DNA of 64,000 nt from Piscicola geometra (GCA_943735955.1 OX030967.1:1-64000); one strand, 5' to 3'; shown: positions 1 to 11,415, counted from the first letter of the stretch. The notes: generated by a model not told the origin, from the letters alone. A program made the numbers and translations.

Positions 1-444
1 AAAAGAATGTTAAAAACTTTAAAAAGAATGTTAAAAACTTTAAAAAGAATGTTAAAAACTTCAAAAAGAATGTTAAAAACTTTAAAAAGAATGTTAAAAA
101 CTTTGAAAAGAATGTTAAAAACATTAAAAAGAATGTTGAAAACTTTGAAAAGAATGTTAAAAACTTTAAAAAGAATGTTGAAAACTTTAAAAAGAATGTT
201 AAAAACTTTGAAAAGAATGTTAAAAACTTTAAAAAGAATGTTAAAAACTTTGAAAAGAATGTTAAAAAACTTTGAAAAGAATGTTAAAAACATTAAAAAG
301 AATGTTGAAAACTTTGAAAAGAATGTTAAAAACTTTAAAAAGAATGTTAAAAACTTTGAAAAGAATGTTAAAAACATTGAAAAGACTGTTGAAAACTTTG
401 AAAAGAATGTTAAAAACTTTAAAAAGAATGTTAAAAACTTAAAA

Positions 445-1380
445 AAGAATGTTAAAAACTTTGAAAAAAATGTTAAAAACATTAAAAAGAATGTTGAAAA
501 CTTTGAAAAGAATGTTAAAAACTTTAAAAAGAATGTTACAAACTTTAAAAAGAATGTTAAAAACTTTAAAAAGAATGTTAAAAAGTTTAAAAAGACTGTT
601 GAAAACTTTGAAAAGAATGTTAAAAACTTTAAAAAGAATGTTAAAAACTTTAAAAAGAATGTTAAAAACATTGAAAAGAATGTTGAAAACTTTGAAAAGA
701 ATGTTTAAAACTTCAAAAAGAATGTTAAAAACTTTAAAAAGAATGTTAAAAACTTAAAAAAGAATGTTAAAAACTTTGAAAAGAATGTTAAAAACATTAA
801 AAAGAATGTTGAAAACCTCGAAAAGAATGTTAAAAACTTTAAAAAGAATGTTGAAAACTTTAAAAAAATGTTAAAAACTTTAAAAAGAATGTTGAAAACT
901 TTGAAAAGAATGTTAAAAACATTAAAAAGATAGTTGAAAACTTTGAAAAGAATGTTAAAAACTTTGAAAAGAATGTTAAAAACTTTAAAAAGAATGTTAA
1001 AAACTTTAAAAAGAATGTTAAAAACTTTGAAAAGAATGTTAAAAACATTAAAAAAAATGTTGAAAACTTTGAAAAGAATGTTAAAAACTTTAAAAAGAAT
1101 GTTAAAAACTTTAAAAAGAATGTTAAAAACTTTGGAAAGAATGTTAAAAACATTAAAAAGAATGTTGAAAAACTTTAAAAAGAATGTTAAAAACTTTAAA
1201 AAGAATGTTAAAAACTTTAAAAAGAATTTTAAAAACTTTAAAAAGATTGTTAAAAACTTTAAAAAGAATGTTAAAAACTTTGAAAAAAATGTTAAAAACA
1301 TTAAAAAGAATGTTGAAAACTTTGAAAAGAATGTTAAAAACTTTAAAAAGAATGTTAAAAACTTTAAAAAGAATGTTAAA
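445..1380 (+). repeat. Satellite A segmental duplication, left copy
   Basis: The ordered variants here recur about 2.25 kb downstream. They are GTTACAAAC (535), AAGTTTAAAAAGACTG (about 583), ATGTTTAAAAC (701), CCTCG (816), GATAG (929), TTTGGAAAG (1131) and AATTTTAAAAAC (1226). The offset is 2225 bp at GTTACAAAC, 2247 bp from 701 to 1131, and 2246 bp at 1226. The steps therefore reflect one extra unit plus a base in this copy before 701 and a one-base insertion near 1169. The match fails near the CTTCAAAAAG unit at about 1383. Confidence 0.8.
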
Positions 1381-1600
1381 AACTTCAAAAAGAATGTTAA
1401 AAACATTAAAAAGAATGTTAAAAACTTTGAAAAGAATGTTAAAAACTTTGAAAAGAATGTTAAAAACATTAAAAAGAATGTTGAAAACCTCGAAAAGAAT
1501 GTTAAAAACTTTAAAAAGAATGTTGAAAACTTTAAAAAAATGTTAAAAACTTTAAAAAGAATGTTGAAAACTTTGAAAAGAATGTTAAAAACATTAAAAA

Positions 1601-2375
1601 GATAGTTGAAAACTTTGAAAAGAATGTTAAAAACTTTGAAAAGAATGTTAAAAACTTTAAAAAGAATGTTAAAAACTTTAAAAAGAATGTTAAAAACTTT
1701 GAAAAAAATGTTAAAAACATTAAAAAGAATGTTGAAAACTTTGAAAAGAATGTTAAAAACTATAAAAAGAATGTTAAAAACTTTAAAAAGAATGTTAAAA
1801 ACTTTAAAAAGAATGTTAAAAACTTCAAAAAGAATGTTGAAAACTTTAAAAAGAATGTTAAAAACTTTGAAAAGAATGTTAAAAACATTAAAAAGAATGT
1901 TGAAAACTTTGAAAAGAATGTTAAAAACTTTAAAAAGAATGTTGAAAACTTTAAAAAGAATGTTAAAAACTTTGAAAAGAATGTTAAAAACTTTAAAAAG
2001 AATGTTAAAAACTTTGAAAAGAATGTTAAAAACTTTGAAAAGAATGTTAAAAACATTAAAAAGAATGTTGAAAACTTTGAAAAGAATGTTAAAAACTTTA
2101 AAAAGAATGTTAAAAACTTTGAAAAGAATGTTAAAAACATTGAAAAGACTGTTGAAAACTTTGAAAAGAATGTTAAAAACTTTAAAAAGAATGTTAAAAA
2201 CTTAAAAAAGAATGTTAAAAACTTTGAAAAAAATGTTAAAAACATAAAAAGAATGTTGAAAACCTCGAAAAGAATGTTAAAAACTTTAAAAAGAATGTTG
2301 AAAACTTTAAAAAAATGTTAAAAACTTTAAAAAGAATGTTGAAAACTTTGAAAAGAATGTTAAAAACATTAAAAA
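1601..2375 (+). repeat. 775-bp higher-order block of satellite A, copy 1
   Basis: The block runs from one GATAG unit to the next (1601 to 2376). Internal markers include an ACTATAAAAAG unit at 1761, 160 bp after GATAG, and a 20-bp unit with ACATAAAAAG at about 2242. In every stretch I compared it matches 5212-5986 with no difference and with identical length. A partial further copy follows directly at 2376-2580, where one extra A near 2407 puts the TATA unit at 161 bp instead of 160. Confidence 0.88.
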
Positions 2376-2669
2376 GATAGTTGAAAACTTTGAAAAGAAT
2401 GTTAAAAAACTTTGAAAAGAATGTTAAAAACTTTAAAAAGAATGTTAAAAACTTTAAAAAGAATGTTAAAAACTTTGAAAAAAATGTTAAAAACATTAAA
2501 AAGAATGTTGAAAACTTTGAAAAGAATGTTAAAAACTATAAAAAGAATGTTAAAAACTTTAAAAAGAATGTTAAAAACTTTAAAAAAGAATGTTAAAAAC
2601 TTCAAAAAGAATGTTAAAAACTTTGAAAAGAATGTTAAAAACTTTAAAAAGAATGTTAAAAACTTAAAA

Positions 2670-3625
2670 AAGAATGTTAAAAACTTTGAAAAAAATGTTA
2701 AAAACATTAAAAAGAATGTTGAAAACTTTGAAAAGAATGTTAAAAACTTTAAAAAGAATGTTACAAACTTTAAAAAGAATGTTAAAAACTTTAAAAAGAA
2801 TGTTAAAAAGTTTAAAAAGACTGTTGAAAAACTTTGAAAAGAATGTTAAAAACTTTAAAAAGAATGTTAAAAACTTTAAAAAGAATGTTAAAAACTTTGA
2901 AAAGAATGTTAAAAACATTGAAAAGAATGTTGAAAACTTTGAAAAGAATGTTTAAAACTTCAAAAAGAATGTTAAAAACTTTAAAAAGAATGTTAAAAAC
3001 TTAAAAAAGAATGTTAAAAACTTTGAAAAGAATGTTAAAAACATTAAAAAGAATGTTGAAAACCTCGAAAAGAATGTTAAAAACTTTAAAAAGAATGTTG
3101 AAAACTTTAAAAAAATGTTAAAAACTTTAAAAAGAATGTTGAAAACTTTGAAAAGAATGTTAAAAACATTAAAAAGATAGTTGAAAACTTTGAAAAGAAT
3201 GTTAAAAACTTTGAAAAGAATGTTAAAAACTTTAAAAAGAATGTTAAAAACTTTAAAAAGAATGTTAAAAACTTTGAAAAGAATGTTAAAAACATTAAAA
3301 AAAATGTTGAAAACTTTGAAAAGAATGTTAAAAACTTTAAAAAGAATGTTAAAAACTTTAAAAAGAATGTTAAAAACTTTGGAAAGAATGTTAAAAACAT
3401 TAAAAAGAATGTTGAAAACTTTAAAAAGAATGTTAAAAACTTTAAAAAGAATGTTAAAAACTTTAAAAAGAATTTTAAAAACTTTAAAAAGATTGTTAAA
3501 AACTTTAAAAAGAATGTTAAAAACTTTGAAAAAAATGTTAAAAACATTAAAAAGAATGTTGAAAACTTTGAAAAGAATGTTAAAAACTTTAAAAAGAATG
3601 TTAAAAACTTTAAAAAGAATGTTAA
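2670..3625 (+). repeat. Satellite A segmental duplication, right copy
   Basis: This is the partner of 445-1380. The same markers appear in the same order: GTTACAAAC at 2760, ATGTTTAAAAC at 2948, CCTCG at 3063, GATAG at 3176, TTTGGAAAG at 3378 and AATTTTAAAAAC at 3472. It carries its own extra A near 2826 (GTTGAAAAACTTTG). Similar marker strings up to ATGTTTAAAAC also occur around 6640-6920, with a disrupted unit at about 6845, and the later part recurs around 8750-9120. The block is therefore a family of at least four partial copies. Confidence 0.75.
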
Positions 3626-4689
3626 AAACTTTAAAAAGAATGTTAAAAACTTTAAAAAGAATGTTGAAAACTTTAAAAAGAATGTTAAAAACTTTGAAAA
3701 GAATGTTAAAAACTTTAAAAAGAATGTTAAAAACTTTGAAAAGAATGTTAAAAACTTTGAAAAGAATGTTAAAAACATTAAAAAGAATGTTGAAAACTTT
3801 GAAAAGAATGTTAAAAACTTTGAAAAGAATGTTAAAAACATTAAAAAGAATGTTGAAAACTTTGAAAAGAATGTTAAAAACTTTAAAAAGAATGTTAAAA
3901 ACTTTAAAAAGAATGTTAAAAAATTTGAAAAGACTGTTGAAAACTTTGAAAAGAATGTTAAAAACTTTAAAAAGAATGTTAAAAACTTGAAAAAGAATGT
4001 TAAAAACTTTGAAAAGAATGTTAAAAACTTGAAAAAGAATGTTAAAAACTTGAAAAAGAATGTTAAAAACTTGAAAAAGAATGTTAAAAACTTAAAAAAG
4101 AATGTTAAAAACTTTGAAAAGAATGTTAAAAACATTAAAAAGAATGTTGAAAACTTTGAAAAGAATGTTAAAAACTTTAAAAAGAATGTTGAAAACTTTA
4201 AAAAGAATGTTAAAAACTTTGAAAAGAATGTTAAAAACTTTAAAAAGAATGTTAAAAACTTTGAAAAGAATGTTAAAAACTTTGAAAAGAATGTTAAAAA
4301 CATTAAAAAGAATGTTGAAAACTTTGAAAAGAATGTTAAAAACTTTAAAAAGAATGTTAAAAACTTTGAAAAGAATGTTAAAAACATTGAAAAGACTGTT
4401 GAAAACTTTGAAAAGAATGTTAAAAACTTTAAAAAGAATGTTACAAACTTTAAAAAGAATGTTAAAAACTTTAAAAAGAATGTTAAAAAGTTTAAAAAGA
4501 CTGTTGAAAACTTTGAAAAGAATGTTAAAAACTTTAAAAAGAATGTTAAAAACTTTAAAAAGAATGTTAAAAACTTTGAAAAGAATGTTAAAAACATTGA
4601 AAAGAATGTTGAAAACTTTGAAAAGAATGTTAAAAACTTCAAAAAGAATGTTAAAAACTTTAAAAAGAATGTTAAAAACTTAAAAAAGA

Positions 4690-5020
4690 ATGTTAAAAAC
4701 TTTGAAAAGAATGTTAAAAACATTAAAAAGAATGTTGAAAACTTTGAAAAGAATGTTAAAAACTTTAAAAAGAATACTGAAAACTTTAAAAAGAATGTTA
4801 AAAACTTTGAAAAGAATGTTAAAAACTTTAAAAAGAATGTTAAAAACTTTGAAAAGAATGTTAAAAATTTTGAAAAGAATGTTAAAAACATTAAAAAGAA
4901 TGTTGAAAACTTTGAAAAGAATGTTAAAAACTTTAAAAAGAATGTTAAAAACTTTGAAAAGAATGTTAAAAACTTTAAAAAGAATGTTAAAAACATTGAA
5001 AAGACTGTTGAAAACTTTGC
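4690..5020 (+). repeat. Satellite A block duplicated at 6977-7290
   Basis: The order of CATT, GTTGAAAAC, AAAAATTTTG (about 4864) and TTTGCAAAG (about 5018) units is repeated near 6977-7290, with AAAAATTTTG at about 7151 and TTTGCAAAG at about 7284. The offset is about 2287 bp at the first marker and smaller at the second, so the left copy has an extra unit between them. The left copy also has a private AATACTGAAAAC unit at about 4772. TTTGCAAAG also marks the 210-bp repeats at 8008-8427. Confidence 0.7.
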
Positions 5021-5211
5021 AAAGAATGTTAAAAACTTTAAAAAGAATGTTAAAAACTTTGAAAAGAATGTTAAAAACATTAAAAAGAATGTTGAAAACT
5101 TTGAAAAGAATGTTAAGAACTTTAAAAAGAATGTTGAAAACTTTAAAAAAATGTTAAAAACTCTAAAAAGAATGTTGAAAACTTTGAAAAGAATGTTAAA
5201 AACATTAAAAA

Positions 5212-5986
5212 GATAGTTGAAAACTTTGAAAAGAATGTTAAAAACTTTGAAAAGAATGTTAAAAACTTTAAAAAGAATGTTAAAAACTTTAAAAAGAATG
5301 TTAAAAACTTTGAAAAAAATGTTAAAAACATTAAAAAGAATGTTGAAAACTTTGAAAAGAATGTTAAAAACTATAAAAAGAATGTTAAAAACTTTAAAAA
5401 GAATGTTAAAAACTTTAAAAAGAATGTTAAAAACTTCAAAAAGAATGTTGAAAACTTTAAAAAGAATGTTAAAAACTTTGAAAAGAATGTTAAAAACATT
5501 AAAAAGAATGTTGAAAACTTTGAAAAGAATGTTAAAAACTTTAAAAAGAATGTTGAAAACTTTAAAAAGAATGTTAAAAACTTTGAAAAGAATGTTAAAA
5601 ACTTTAAAAAGAATGTTAAAAACTTTGAAAAGAATGTTAAAAACTTTGAAAAGAATGTTAAAAACATTAAAAAGAATGTTGAAAACTTTGAAAAGAATGT
5701 TAAAAACTTTAAAAAGAATGTTAAAAACTTTGAAAAGAATGTTAAAAACATTGAAAAGACTGTTGAAAACTTTGAAAAGAATGTTAAAAACTTTAAAAAG
5801 AATGTTAAAAACTTAAAAAAGAATGTTAAAAACTTTGAAAAAAATGTTAAAAACATAAAAAGAATGTTGAAAACCTCGAAAAGAATGTTAAAAACTTTAA
5901 AAAGAATGTTGAAAACTTTAAAAAAATGTTAAAAACTTTAAAAAGAATGTTGAAAACTTTGAAAAGAATGTTAAAAACATTAAAAA
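5212..5986 (+). repeat. 775-bp higher-order block of satellite A, copy 2
   Basis: This block matches 1601-2375 at an offset of 3611 bp, including the TATA unit 160 bp after GATAG (at 5372), the single 20-bp ACATAAAAAG unit, the CCTCG unit at 5874 and the closing GATAG at 5987. Equal length including the rare one-base deletion argues for a recent copying event rather than convergence. Confidence 0.88.
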
Positions 5987-6660
5987 GATAGTTGAAAACT
6001 TTGAAAAGAATGTTAAAAACTTTGAAAAGAATGTTAAAAACTTTAAAAAGAATGTTAAAAACTTTAAAAAGAATGTTAAAAACTTTGAAAAAAATGTTAA
6101 AAACATTAAAAAGAATGTTAAAAACTTTGAAAAAAATGTTAAAAACATTAAAAAGAATGTTGAAAACTTTGAAAAGAATGTTAAAAACTATAAAAAGAAT
6201 GTTAAAAACTTTAAAAAGAATGTTAAAAACTTTAAAAAGAATGTTAAAAACTTCAAAAAGAATGTTGAAAACTTTAAAAAGAATGTTAAAAACTTTGAAA
6301 AGAATGTTAAAAACATTAAAAAGAATGTTGAAAACTTTGAAAAGAATGTTAAAAACTTTAAAAAGAATGTTGAAAACTTTAAAAAGAATGTTAAAAACTT
6401 TGAAAAGAATGTTAAAAACTTTAAAAAGAATGTTAAAAACTTTGAAAAGAATGTTAAAAACTTTGAAAAGAATGTTAAAAACATTAAAAAGAATGTTGAA
6501 AACTTTGAAAAGAATGTTAAAAACTTTAAAAAGAATGTTAAAAACTTTGAAAAGAATGTTAAAAACATTGAAAAGACTGTTGAAAACTTTGAAAAGAATG
6601 TTAAAAACTTTAAAAAGAATGTTAAAAACTTAAAAAAGAATGTTAAAAACTTTGAAAAAA
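5987..6660 (+). repeat. Higher-order block of satellite A, copy 3 with a two-unit insertion
   Basis: This copy lies in direct tandem with copy 2. It carries a 42-bp (two-unit) local duplication of TTTGAAAAAAATG plus CATTAAAAAG at about 6080-6145. The TATA unit is therefore 202 bp after GATAG, and downstream landmarks are offset 817 bp from copy 2 (775 + 42). After about 6660 it leaves the block and continues into the GTTACAAAC segment shared with 535 and 2760. Confidence 0.85.
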
Positions 6661-8007
6661 ATGTTAAAAACATTAAAAAGAATGTTGAAAACTTTGAAAA
6701 GAATGTTAAAAACTTTAAAAAGAATGTTACAAACTTTAAAAAGAATGTTAAAAACTTTAAAAAGAATGTTAAAAAGTTTAAAAAGACTGTTGAAAACTTT
6801 GAAAAGAATGTTAAAAACTTTAAAAAGAATGTTAAAAACTTTAAAAAAAAAGTTTAAAAACTTTGAAAAGAATGTTAAAAACATTGAAAAGAATGTTGAA
6901 AACTTTGAAAAGAATGTTTAAAACTTCAAAAAGAATGTTAAAAACTTTAAAAAGAATGTTAAAAACTTAAAAAAGAATGTTAAAAACTTTGAAAAGAATG
7001 TTAAAAACATTAAAAAGAATGTTGAAAACTTTGAAAAGAATGTTAAAAACTTTAAAAAGAATGTTGAAAACTTTAAAAAGAATGTTAAAAACTTTGAAAA
7101 GAATGTTAAAAACTTTAAAAAGAATGTTAAAAACTTTGAAAAGAATGTTAAAAATTTTGAAAAGAATGTTAAAAACATTAAAAAGAATGTTGAAAACTTT
7201 GAAAAGAATGTTAAAAACTTTAAAAAGAATGTTAAAAACTTTGAAAAGAATGTTAAAAACATTGAAAAGACTGTTGAAAACTTTGCAAAGAATGTTAAAA
7301 ACTTTAAAAAGAATGTTAAAAACTTTGAAAAGAATGTTAAAAACATTAAAAAGAATGTTGAAAACTTTGAAAAGAATGTTAAAAACTTTAAAAAGAATGT
7401 TGAAAACTTTAAAAAGAATGTTAAAAACTTTGAAAAGAATGTTAAAAACTTTAAAAAGAATGTTAAAAACTTTGAAAAGAATGTTAAAAACTTTGAAAAG
7501 AATGTTAAAAACATTAAAAAGAATGTTGAAAACTTTGAAAAGAATGTTAAAAACTTTAAAAAGAATGTTAAAAACTTTGAAAAGAATGTTAAAAACATTG
7601 AAAAGACTGTTGAAAACTTTACAAAGAATGTTAAAAACTTTAAAAAGAATGTTAAAAACTTTAAAAAGAATGTTAAAAACTTTAAAAAGAATGTTAAAAA
7701 CTTTAAAAAGAATGTTAAAAAATTTGAAAAGACTGTTGAAAACTTAGAAAAGAATGTTAAAAACTTTAAAAAGAATGTTAAAAACTTAAAAAAGAATGTT
7801 AAAAACTTTGAAAAGAATGTTAAAAACATTAAAAAGAATGTTGAAAACTTTGAAAAGAATGTTAAAAACTTCAAAAAGAATGTTGAAAACTTTGAAAAGA
7901 ATGTTAAAAACTTTGAAAAGAATGTTAAAAACTTTAAAAAGAATGTTAAAAACTTTGAAAAGAATGTTAAAAACTTTGAAAAGAATGTTAAAAACTTTGA
8001 AAAGATG

Positions 8008-8427
8008 GTTAAAAACATTAAAAAGAATGTTGAAAACTTTGAAAAGAATGTTAAAAACTTTAAAAAGAATGTTAAAAACTTTGAAAAGAATGTTAAAAAC
8101 ATTGAAAAGACTGTTGAAAACTTTGCAAAGAATGTTAAAAACTTTAAAAAGAATGTTAAAAACTTAAAAAAGAATGTTAAAAACTTTGAAAAGAATGTTA
8201 AAAACTTTGAAAAGAATGTTAAAAACATTAAAAAGAATGTTGAAAACTTTGAAAAGAATGTTAAAAACTTTAAAAAGAATGTTAAAAACTTTGAAAAGAA
8301 TGTTAAAAACATTGAAAAGACTGTTGAAAACTTTGCAAAGAATGTTAAAAACTTTAAAAAGAATGTTAAAAACTTAAAAAAGAATGTTAAAAACTTTGAA
8401 AAGAATGTTAAAAACTTTGAAAAGAAT
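8008..8427 (+). repeat. Tandem pair of a 210-bp, ten-unit higher-order repeat
   Basis: Two adjacent copies of exactly ten 21-bp units read identically: TTTGCAAAG recurs at about 8124 and 8334, and AACTTAAAAAAG at about 8161 and 8371. Identity begins just after the GATGG variant at 8004-8008 in the first copy. It ends where GTTGAAAAC in copy 1 (near 8240) is GTTAAAAAC in copy 2 (near 8450). Exact unit multiplicity and near-perfect identity indicate a recent unequal exchange. Confidence 0.85.
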
Positions 8428-9939
8428 GTTAAAAACATTAAAAAGAATGTTAAAAACTTTGAAAAGAATGTTAAAAACATTGAAAAGACTGTTGAAAACT
8501 TTGAAAAGAATGTTAAAAACTTTAAAAAGAATGTTAAAAACTTTGAAAAGAATGTTAAAAACTTTGAAAAGAATGTTAAAAACATTAAAAAGAATGTTGA
8601 AAACTTTGAAAAGAATGTTAAAAACTTTAAAAAGAATGTTAAAAACTTTAAAAAGAATGTTAAAAACTTTGAAAAGAATGTTAAAAACATTAAAAAGAAT
8701 GTAGAAAACTTTGAAAAGAATGTTAAAAACTTTAAAAAGAATGTTAAAAAGTTTAAAAAGACTGTTGAAAACTTTGAAAAGAATGTTAAAAACTTTAAAA
8801 AGAATGTTAAAAACTTTAAAAAGAATGTTAAAAACTTTGAAAAGAATGTTAAAAACATTGAAAAGAATGTTGAAAACTTTGAAAAGAATGTTTAAAACTT
8901 CAAAAAGAATGTTAAAAACTTTAAAAAGAATGTTAAAAACTTAAAAAAGAATGTTAAAAACTTTGAAAAGAATGTTAAAAACATTAAAAAGAATGTTGAA
9001 AACCTCGAAAAGAATGTTAAAAACTTTAAAAAGAATGTTGAAAACTTTAAAAAAATGTTAAAAACTTTAAAAAGAATGTTGAAAACTTTGAAAAGAATGT
9101 TAAAAACATTAAAAAGATAGTTGAAAACTTTGAAAAGAATGTTAAAAACTTTGAAAAGAATGTTAAAAACTTTAAAAAGAATGTTAAAAACTTTAAAAAG
9201 AATGTTAAAAACTTTGAAAAAAATGTTAAAAACATTAAAAAGAATGTTGAAAACTTTGAAAAGAATGTTAAAAACTATAAAAAGAATGTTAAAAACTTTA
9301 AAAAGAATGTTAAAAACTTTAAAAAGAATGTTAAAAACTTCAAAAAGAATGTTGAAAACTTTAAAAAGAATGTTAAAAACTTTGAAAAGAATGTTAAAAA
9401 CATTAAAAAGAATGTTGAAAACTTTAAAAAGAATATTATAAACTTTAAAAAGAATGTTAAAAACTTTGAAAAGAATGTTAAAAACTTTGAAAAGAATGTT
9501 GAAAACATTAAAAAGAATGTTGAAAACTTTGAAAAGAATGTTAAAAACTTTAAAAAGAATGTTGAAAACTTTAAAAAGAATGTTAAAAACTTTGAAAAGA
9601 ATATTAAAAACATTAAAAAGAATGTTGAAAACTTTGAAAAGAATGTTGAAAACTTTGAAAAGAATGTGAAAAACTTTAAAAAGAAGGTTAAAAACTTTAA
9701 AAAGAATGTTAAAAAGTTTAAAAAGAAAGTTAAAAACTTTAAAAAGAATGTTAAAAACTTTAAAAAGAATGTTAAAAACTTTAAAAAGAATGTTAAAAAC
9801 TTTGAAAAGAATGTTAAAAACATTAAAAAGAATGTTGAAAACTTTGAAAAGAATGTTAAAAACTTCAAAAAGAATGTTAAAAACTTTAAAAAGAATGTTA
9901 AAAACTTTAAAAAGAATGTTAAAAACTTTAAAAAGAATG

Positions 9940-11292
9940 TTAACAACTTTTAAAAAACTGTTAAAAACATTGAAAAGAATGTTGAAAACTTTGGAAAGAA
10001 TGTTAAAAACTATAAAAAGAATGTTAAAAACTTTAAAAAGAATGTTAAAAACTTTAAAAAGAATGTTTAAAACTTTAAAAAGAATGTTAAAAACTTTAAA
10101 AAGAATGTTAAAAACTTTAAAAAGAATGTTAAAAACTTCGAAAAGAATGTTAAAAACATTAAAAGAATGTTAAAAACTTTTAAAAGAATGTTAAAAACTT
10201 TAAAAAGAATGTTAAAAACATTAAAAGAATGTTGAAAACTTTGAAAAGAATGTTAAAAACTTTAAAAAGAATGTTAAAAACATTAAAAGAATGTTGAAAA
10301 CTTTGAAAAGAATGTTAAAAACTTTAAAAAGAATGTTAAAAACTTTAAAAAGAATGTTAAAAACTTTAAAAAGAATGTTAAAAACTTTGAAAAGAATGTT
10401 AAAAACTTTAAAAAGAATGTTAAAAACTTTAAAAAGAATGTTAAAAACATTGAAAAGACTGTTGAAAACTTTGAAAAGAATGTTAAAAACTTTAAAAAGA
10501 ATGTTAAAAACTTAAAAAGGAATGTTAAAAACTTTGAAAAGAATGTTAAAAACATTAAAAAGAATGTTGAAAACTTTGAAAAGAATGTTAAAAACTTTAA
10601 AAAGAATGTTAAAATCTTTAAAAAGAATGTTAAAAACTTTGAAAAGAATGTTAAAAACATTGAAAAGACTGTTGAAAACTTTAAAAAGAATGTTGAAAAC
10701 TTTGAAAAGAATGTTAAAAACATTGAAAAGACTGTTGAAAACTTTGAAAAGAATGTTAAAAACTTTAAAAAGAATGTTAAAAACTTTGAAAAAAATGTTT
10801 AAAACATTAAAAGAATGTTGAAAACTTTGAAAAGAATGTTAAAAACTTTAAAAAGAATGTTAAAAACTTTAAAAAGAATGTTAAAAACTTTTTAAAAAAT
10901 GTTAAAAACTTTGAAAAGAATGTTAAAAACATTAAAAAGAATGTAGAAAACTTTGAAAAGAATGTTAAAAACTTTAAAAAGAATGTTGAAAACTTTGAAA
11001 AGAATGTTAAAAACTTTGAAAAGAATGTTAAAAACATTAAAAAGAATGTTGAAAACTTTGAAAAGAATGTTAAAAACTTTAAAAAGAATGTTAAAAACTT
11101 TGAAAAGAATGTTAAAAAGTTTAAAAAGAATGTTAAAAACATTAAAAAAAATGTTGAAAACTTTGAAAAGAATGTTAAAAACTTTAAAAAGAATGTTAAA
11201 AACTTTAAAAAGAATGTTAAAAACTTTAAAAAGAATGTTAAAAACTTTAAAAAGAATGTTAAAAACATTAAAAAGAATGTTGAAAACTTTGA
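9940..11292 (+). repeat. Less regular distal end of satellite A
   Basis: Toward the junction the CCTCG/GATAG cassette and the 775-bp block disappear and phase changes become more frequent. Units containing CATTAAAAGAATG, one A short and so 20 bp, occur near 10158, 10219, 10281 and 10805. The spacing of the first three is about 62 bp (two 21-bp units and one 20-bp unit). TTTTAAAAAACTG near 9950 and TTTTTAAAAAATG near 10890 are further irregular units. It is still wholly satellite A, with no foreign sequence. Confidence 0.8.
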
Positions 11293-11300
11293 ATTGCATA
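11286..11300. other. Junction between satellites A and B
   Basis: The last A unit reads GAAAACTTTGAA and passes directly into ATTGCATATTT, which is already in phase with satellite B. There is no spacer, no target-site duplication and no transposon end. The few ambiguous bases (GAA/ATT) leave the breakpoint uncertain by two or three bases. The A units on the left are near-consensus, and the first B unit on the right is a perfect unit. This is consistent with a simple breakage-and-joining or illegitimate recombination event between two pre-existing arrays, which is an inference. Confidence 0.9.
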
Positions 11301-11415
11301 TTTACATATATTGCATATATAAATTTAGTGCATATTTAAATTATATTGCATATTTACGTATATTGCATATTTACATATATTGCATATTTACATATATTGC
11401 ATATATAAATTTAGT

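Larger units (their letters stand above)
816..9120 (+). repeat. Six dispersed copies of a 118-bp marker cassette (CCTCG...GATAG) in satellite A
   Basis: A cassette starting CCTCGAAAAG and ending AAAAAGATAG occurs at 816-933, 1488-1605, 2263-2380, 3063-3180, 5874-5991 and 9003-9120. In all six the spacing from CCTCG to GATAG is exactly 113 bp. Each contains the same 20-bp unit with TTTAAAAAAATG. A seventh GATAG at 5212 has the cassette body but lost CCTCG and carries TTAAGAAC and ACTCTAAAAAG changes. CCTCG supplies one of the very few CpG steps in this array. The fixed content shows that the copies descend from one ancestor and were spread by block duplication. The span given is the envelope of the copies, not one continuous element. 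Confidence 0.88.
1..11292. repeat. Satellite A: 21-bp tandem array
   Basis: This is an uninterrupted head-to-tail array of about 540 copies of a 21-bp unit, AAAAAGAATGTT followed by AAAAACTTT on the + strand. The unit has 3 G/C in 21 bases. Common variants are CTTTG for CTTTA, CATT for CTTT, GTTGAAAAC for GTTAAAAAC, and AAAAAAATG for AAAAGAATG. CATTAAAAAG is usually followed by a GTTGAAAAC unit, so variants travel in blocks and the array has higher-order structure. Occasional 20- and 22-bp units shift the phase. No unique sequence interrupts it. The array begins before base 1. It may be structural heterochromatin; no function can be read from the sequence, and I do not recognise the family. 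Confidence 0.97.

Noticed and set aside
3107..5080. 657-codon open frame on the minus strand and similar long frames on both strands of satellite A
   Set aside because: The 21-bp unit is seven codons, so frames free of a stop in one unit stay open for many units. The product is a low-complexity heptad repeat, several overlapping frames are open at once, and 20- and 22-bp units shift the frame repeatedly. No ribosome-binding context, introns or unique sequence is visible.
11286..11300. Transposon or integration boundary at the A/B junction
   Set aside because: There are no terminal inverted repeats, no target-site duplication and no mobile-element coding sequence on either side.
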